NCBI GenBank assembly: GCA_003451585.1
Contig: DMEU01000029.1
Location: forward strand, 1 to 7,076
Source: Candidatus Omnitrophota bacterium
Lineage (GTDB): Bacteria; Omnitrophota; Gorgyraeia; Velamenicoccales; Velamenicoccaceae
Length of the DNA: 7,076 nucleotides
Direction of reading: 5' to 3'
Part shown: in pieces, positions 5,904-7,076 of the stretch
Position numbering within the stretch: position 1 is the first letter of the stretch
Layout: each line of letters starts with the position of its first letter
Program-made: the position numbers and the translations under genes
The notes under the pieces: generated by a model
Told to the model about the DNA's origin: nothing
Databases searched by the model: none
Seen by the model: the letters and a program-made list of their open reading frames with translations, nothing else

Positions 5904-6997
5904 CACTCAGGCCAAAGAACATCATAGCGCTTATAGTATTATTTTTTATCTTATTAGGCCTGATATGCCTTTACAGCAGCTGCCATCAGAAGGGCGATTT
6001 TATCAAGAAGGAGATCTTTGTCAAACAGGTCATGTGGGCCGGTATAGGGTTGTTCTTCATGTTTTTAGCGTCTCGTCTTGATTACAGAAGATTAAGCCCT
6101 GTCATAATCCCGCTTTATGTATTTTCTTTTTTATCGCTCTTCTTTGTGCTTCTAATGGGCCGCGCCATCATGGGGGCGCAGCGCTGGATCAGTTTTGGCG
6201 AGGTATCTTTCCAGCCGTCGGAATTCGGGAAATTCGCGTTGATCCTGGTCCTGGCTAAATATTACAGCAGCTATGGCCGCTACGATGTGGGCGCCGTTAC
6301 ACCAAGGGCTGCTGTAATAAGGGCATTAGGCATACCATTGTTATTAACGTTATTTTTGACAGGGCTGGTCCTTGTTCAGCCCGACCTGGGTACCGCCATT
6401 GTCTATCTTTTCGTGTTTTTTTCGATAGCCTTTCTGGCCGATGTTCCATTGGGTTATCTTTTCGGCCTCATGGGAACGGGCCTGGTATCCATGCCTTTTT
6501 TCTGGCATTTTTTGAAGGACTACCAGAAGTCGCGACTGTTGGTCTTCATGAACCCGAATATCGACCCGCTGGGAGCAGGCTATACTGTAATACAATCTAA
6601 GATAGCTATAGGTTCCGGGATGTTCTTTGGAAAAGGCTGGATGTCCGGGACGCAGAGCCAGCTTAATTTCCTGGCTGAACGGCATACGGATTTTATATTT
6701 TCTGTTATAGGGGAGGAGTGGGGGTTTTTGGGCAGCCTGGCGCTTATATTCCTTTACGGCCTGCTGGTCTTTATGATCCTTAGGGTATCAGAGATGGCAA
6801 AGGATACTTTTGGCCGCTTATTTTGCGTTGGGGCCGCGGCGCTTTTATTTTTTCACGCATTTATTAATATCGCGATGAATGTAGGAGCGTCTCCGGTAGT
6901 GGGCCTGCCTTTGCCATTTATCAGCTACGGCGGCTCGTCGTTGGTGATCAACCTTTTTGCCATAGGCATAGTCCTAAACATCGCCCGGCAGAAATGA
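5900..6997 (+). CDS. rodA: RodA, SEDS-family peptidoglycan glycosyltransferase
   Basis: RodA is a polytopic SEDS protein that polymerises lipid II into glycan strands as the partner of PBP2. The 365-aa length is typical, with about ten membrane segments. Motifs in order are GAQRWISFG (92-100) with FQPSEFGKFA (104-113), QPDLGTA (160-166), NPNIDPLGAGYTVIQSKIAIG (spanning 218-238), GKGWMSGTQSQLNFLAERHTDF (spanning 244-265), GEEWGF (271-276) and GLPLPFISYGGSS (335-347). Asp264 in HTDF corresponds to the aspartate shown to be essential in RodA. FLAERHTDF has Ala where FLPE(R/K/H)HTDF is usual. The start overlaps the mrdA stop as ATGA, and GAGG at 5887-5890, nine bases upstream, is the only Shine-Dalgarno-like spacing seen in the operon. 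Confidence 0.97.
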   Translation: MTLRPKNIIALIVLFFILLGLICLYSSCHQKGDFIKKEIFVKQVMWAGIGLFFMFLASRLDYRRLSPVIIPLYVFSFLSLFFVLLMGRAIMGAQRWISFGEVSFQPSEFGKFALILVLAKYYSSYGRYDVGAVTPRAAVIRALGIPLLLTLFLTGLVLVQPDLGTAIVYLFVFFSIAFLADVPLGYLFGLMGTGLVSMPFFWHFLKDYQKSRLLVFMNPNIDPLGAGYTVIQSKIAIGSGMFFGKGWMSGTQSQLNFLAERHTDFIFSVIGEEWGFLGSLALIFLYGLLVFMILRVSEMAKDTFGRLFCVGAAALLFFHAFINIAMNVGASPVVGLPLPFISYGGSSLVINLFAIGIVLNIARQK

Positions 6998-7076
6998 GGC
7001 ATTGTATTATTATAGCCTCCGCCGTTTTGCCGGTAATAGCATACTCTAGCTTACCAAAGCCGCTTCCGGCATTTTT
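6994..7076 (+). CDS. Possible start of a downstream gene, truncated by the window edge
   Basis: An ATG at 6994 overlaps the rodA TGA as ATGA, the same junction as between mrdA and rodA, and the frame stays open for 27 codons to the edge. The peptide begins MRHCIIIASAVLPVIAY and continues SSLPKPLPAF: a short basic start, a hydrophobic stretch and a polar/proline-rich follow-on, as in a signal peptide or first membrane helix. I do not recognise a family. Against it: no Shine-Dalgarno, the short open length has modest statistical weight, and the hairpin plus T-run at 7059-7076 could instead end the operon here. Confidence 0.4.
   Translation, partial: MRHCIIIASAVLPVIAYSSLPKPLPAF
7059..7076 (+). 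terminator. Weak candidate intrinsic terminator at the window edge
   Basis: GCCG at 7059-7062 and CGGC at 7067-7070 form a 4-bp all-GC stem with a CTTC loop, preceded by AAA and followed by A then five T's where the window ends. The stem is short for an intrinsic terminator, and the T-run may or may not continue. If the overlapping reading frame is a real gene, this is simply coding sequence. Confidence 0.2.

Overview
The window looks like chromosomal DNA of a rod-shaped, didermal bacterium from a little-studied lineage. Base composition is mid-range, arginine is often AGG/AGA and isoleucine often ATA, and most starts lack a Shine-Dalgarno sequence. Candidatus Omnitrophota or a similar lineage is a guess from protein flavour and codon style, not a demonstrated assignment.

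Layout, all on the + strand: (1) positions 1-348 are the trailer (old) end of a CRISPR array with a type I-C style 32-bp repeat. The first repeat is cut by the window edge, and no cas gene or leader is visible. (2) A 90-bp AT-rich gap (349-438) holds a 7-bp tandem repeat and one or two promoter-like elements. (3) aroA (439-1743) encodes a class II-like EPSP synthase. (4) A near-consensus sigma70 promoter (1774-1802) lies just upstream of mreB. (5) A compact elongasome operon follows: mreB, mreC, mreD, mrdA (PBP2), rodA. mreD/mrdA overlap by 25 bp and mrdA/rodA by 4 bp (ATGA). (6) A possible further gene starts in an ATGA overlap with the rodA stop and runs off the right edge. A weak hairpin plus T-run at the edge gives a competing reading.

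MreB filaments, MreC and MreD scaffold the RodA glycan polymerase and the PBP2 transpeptidase for lateral wall synthesis. AroA makes the shikimate-pathway intermediate EPSP and is functionally unrelated; the promoter before mreB suggests the two can be expressed separately.

Most of the window is conserved housekeeping DNA, and I see no undescribed multi-gene system. The points worth a second look are: the mreB promoter that a longest-ORF call would hide inside the gene; very short 5' leaders without Shine-Dalgarno at aroA and mreB; a probable Cys3His metal site in PBP2; a spacer that looks like an MGE ribosome-binding site; and changed residues in conserved motifs of AroA and MreB.
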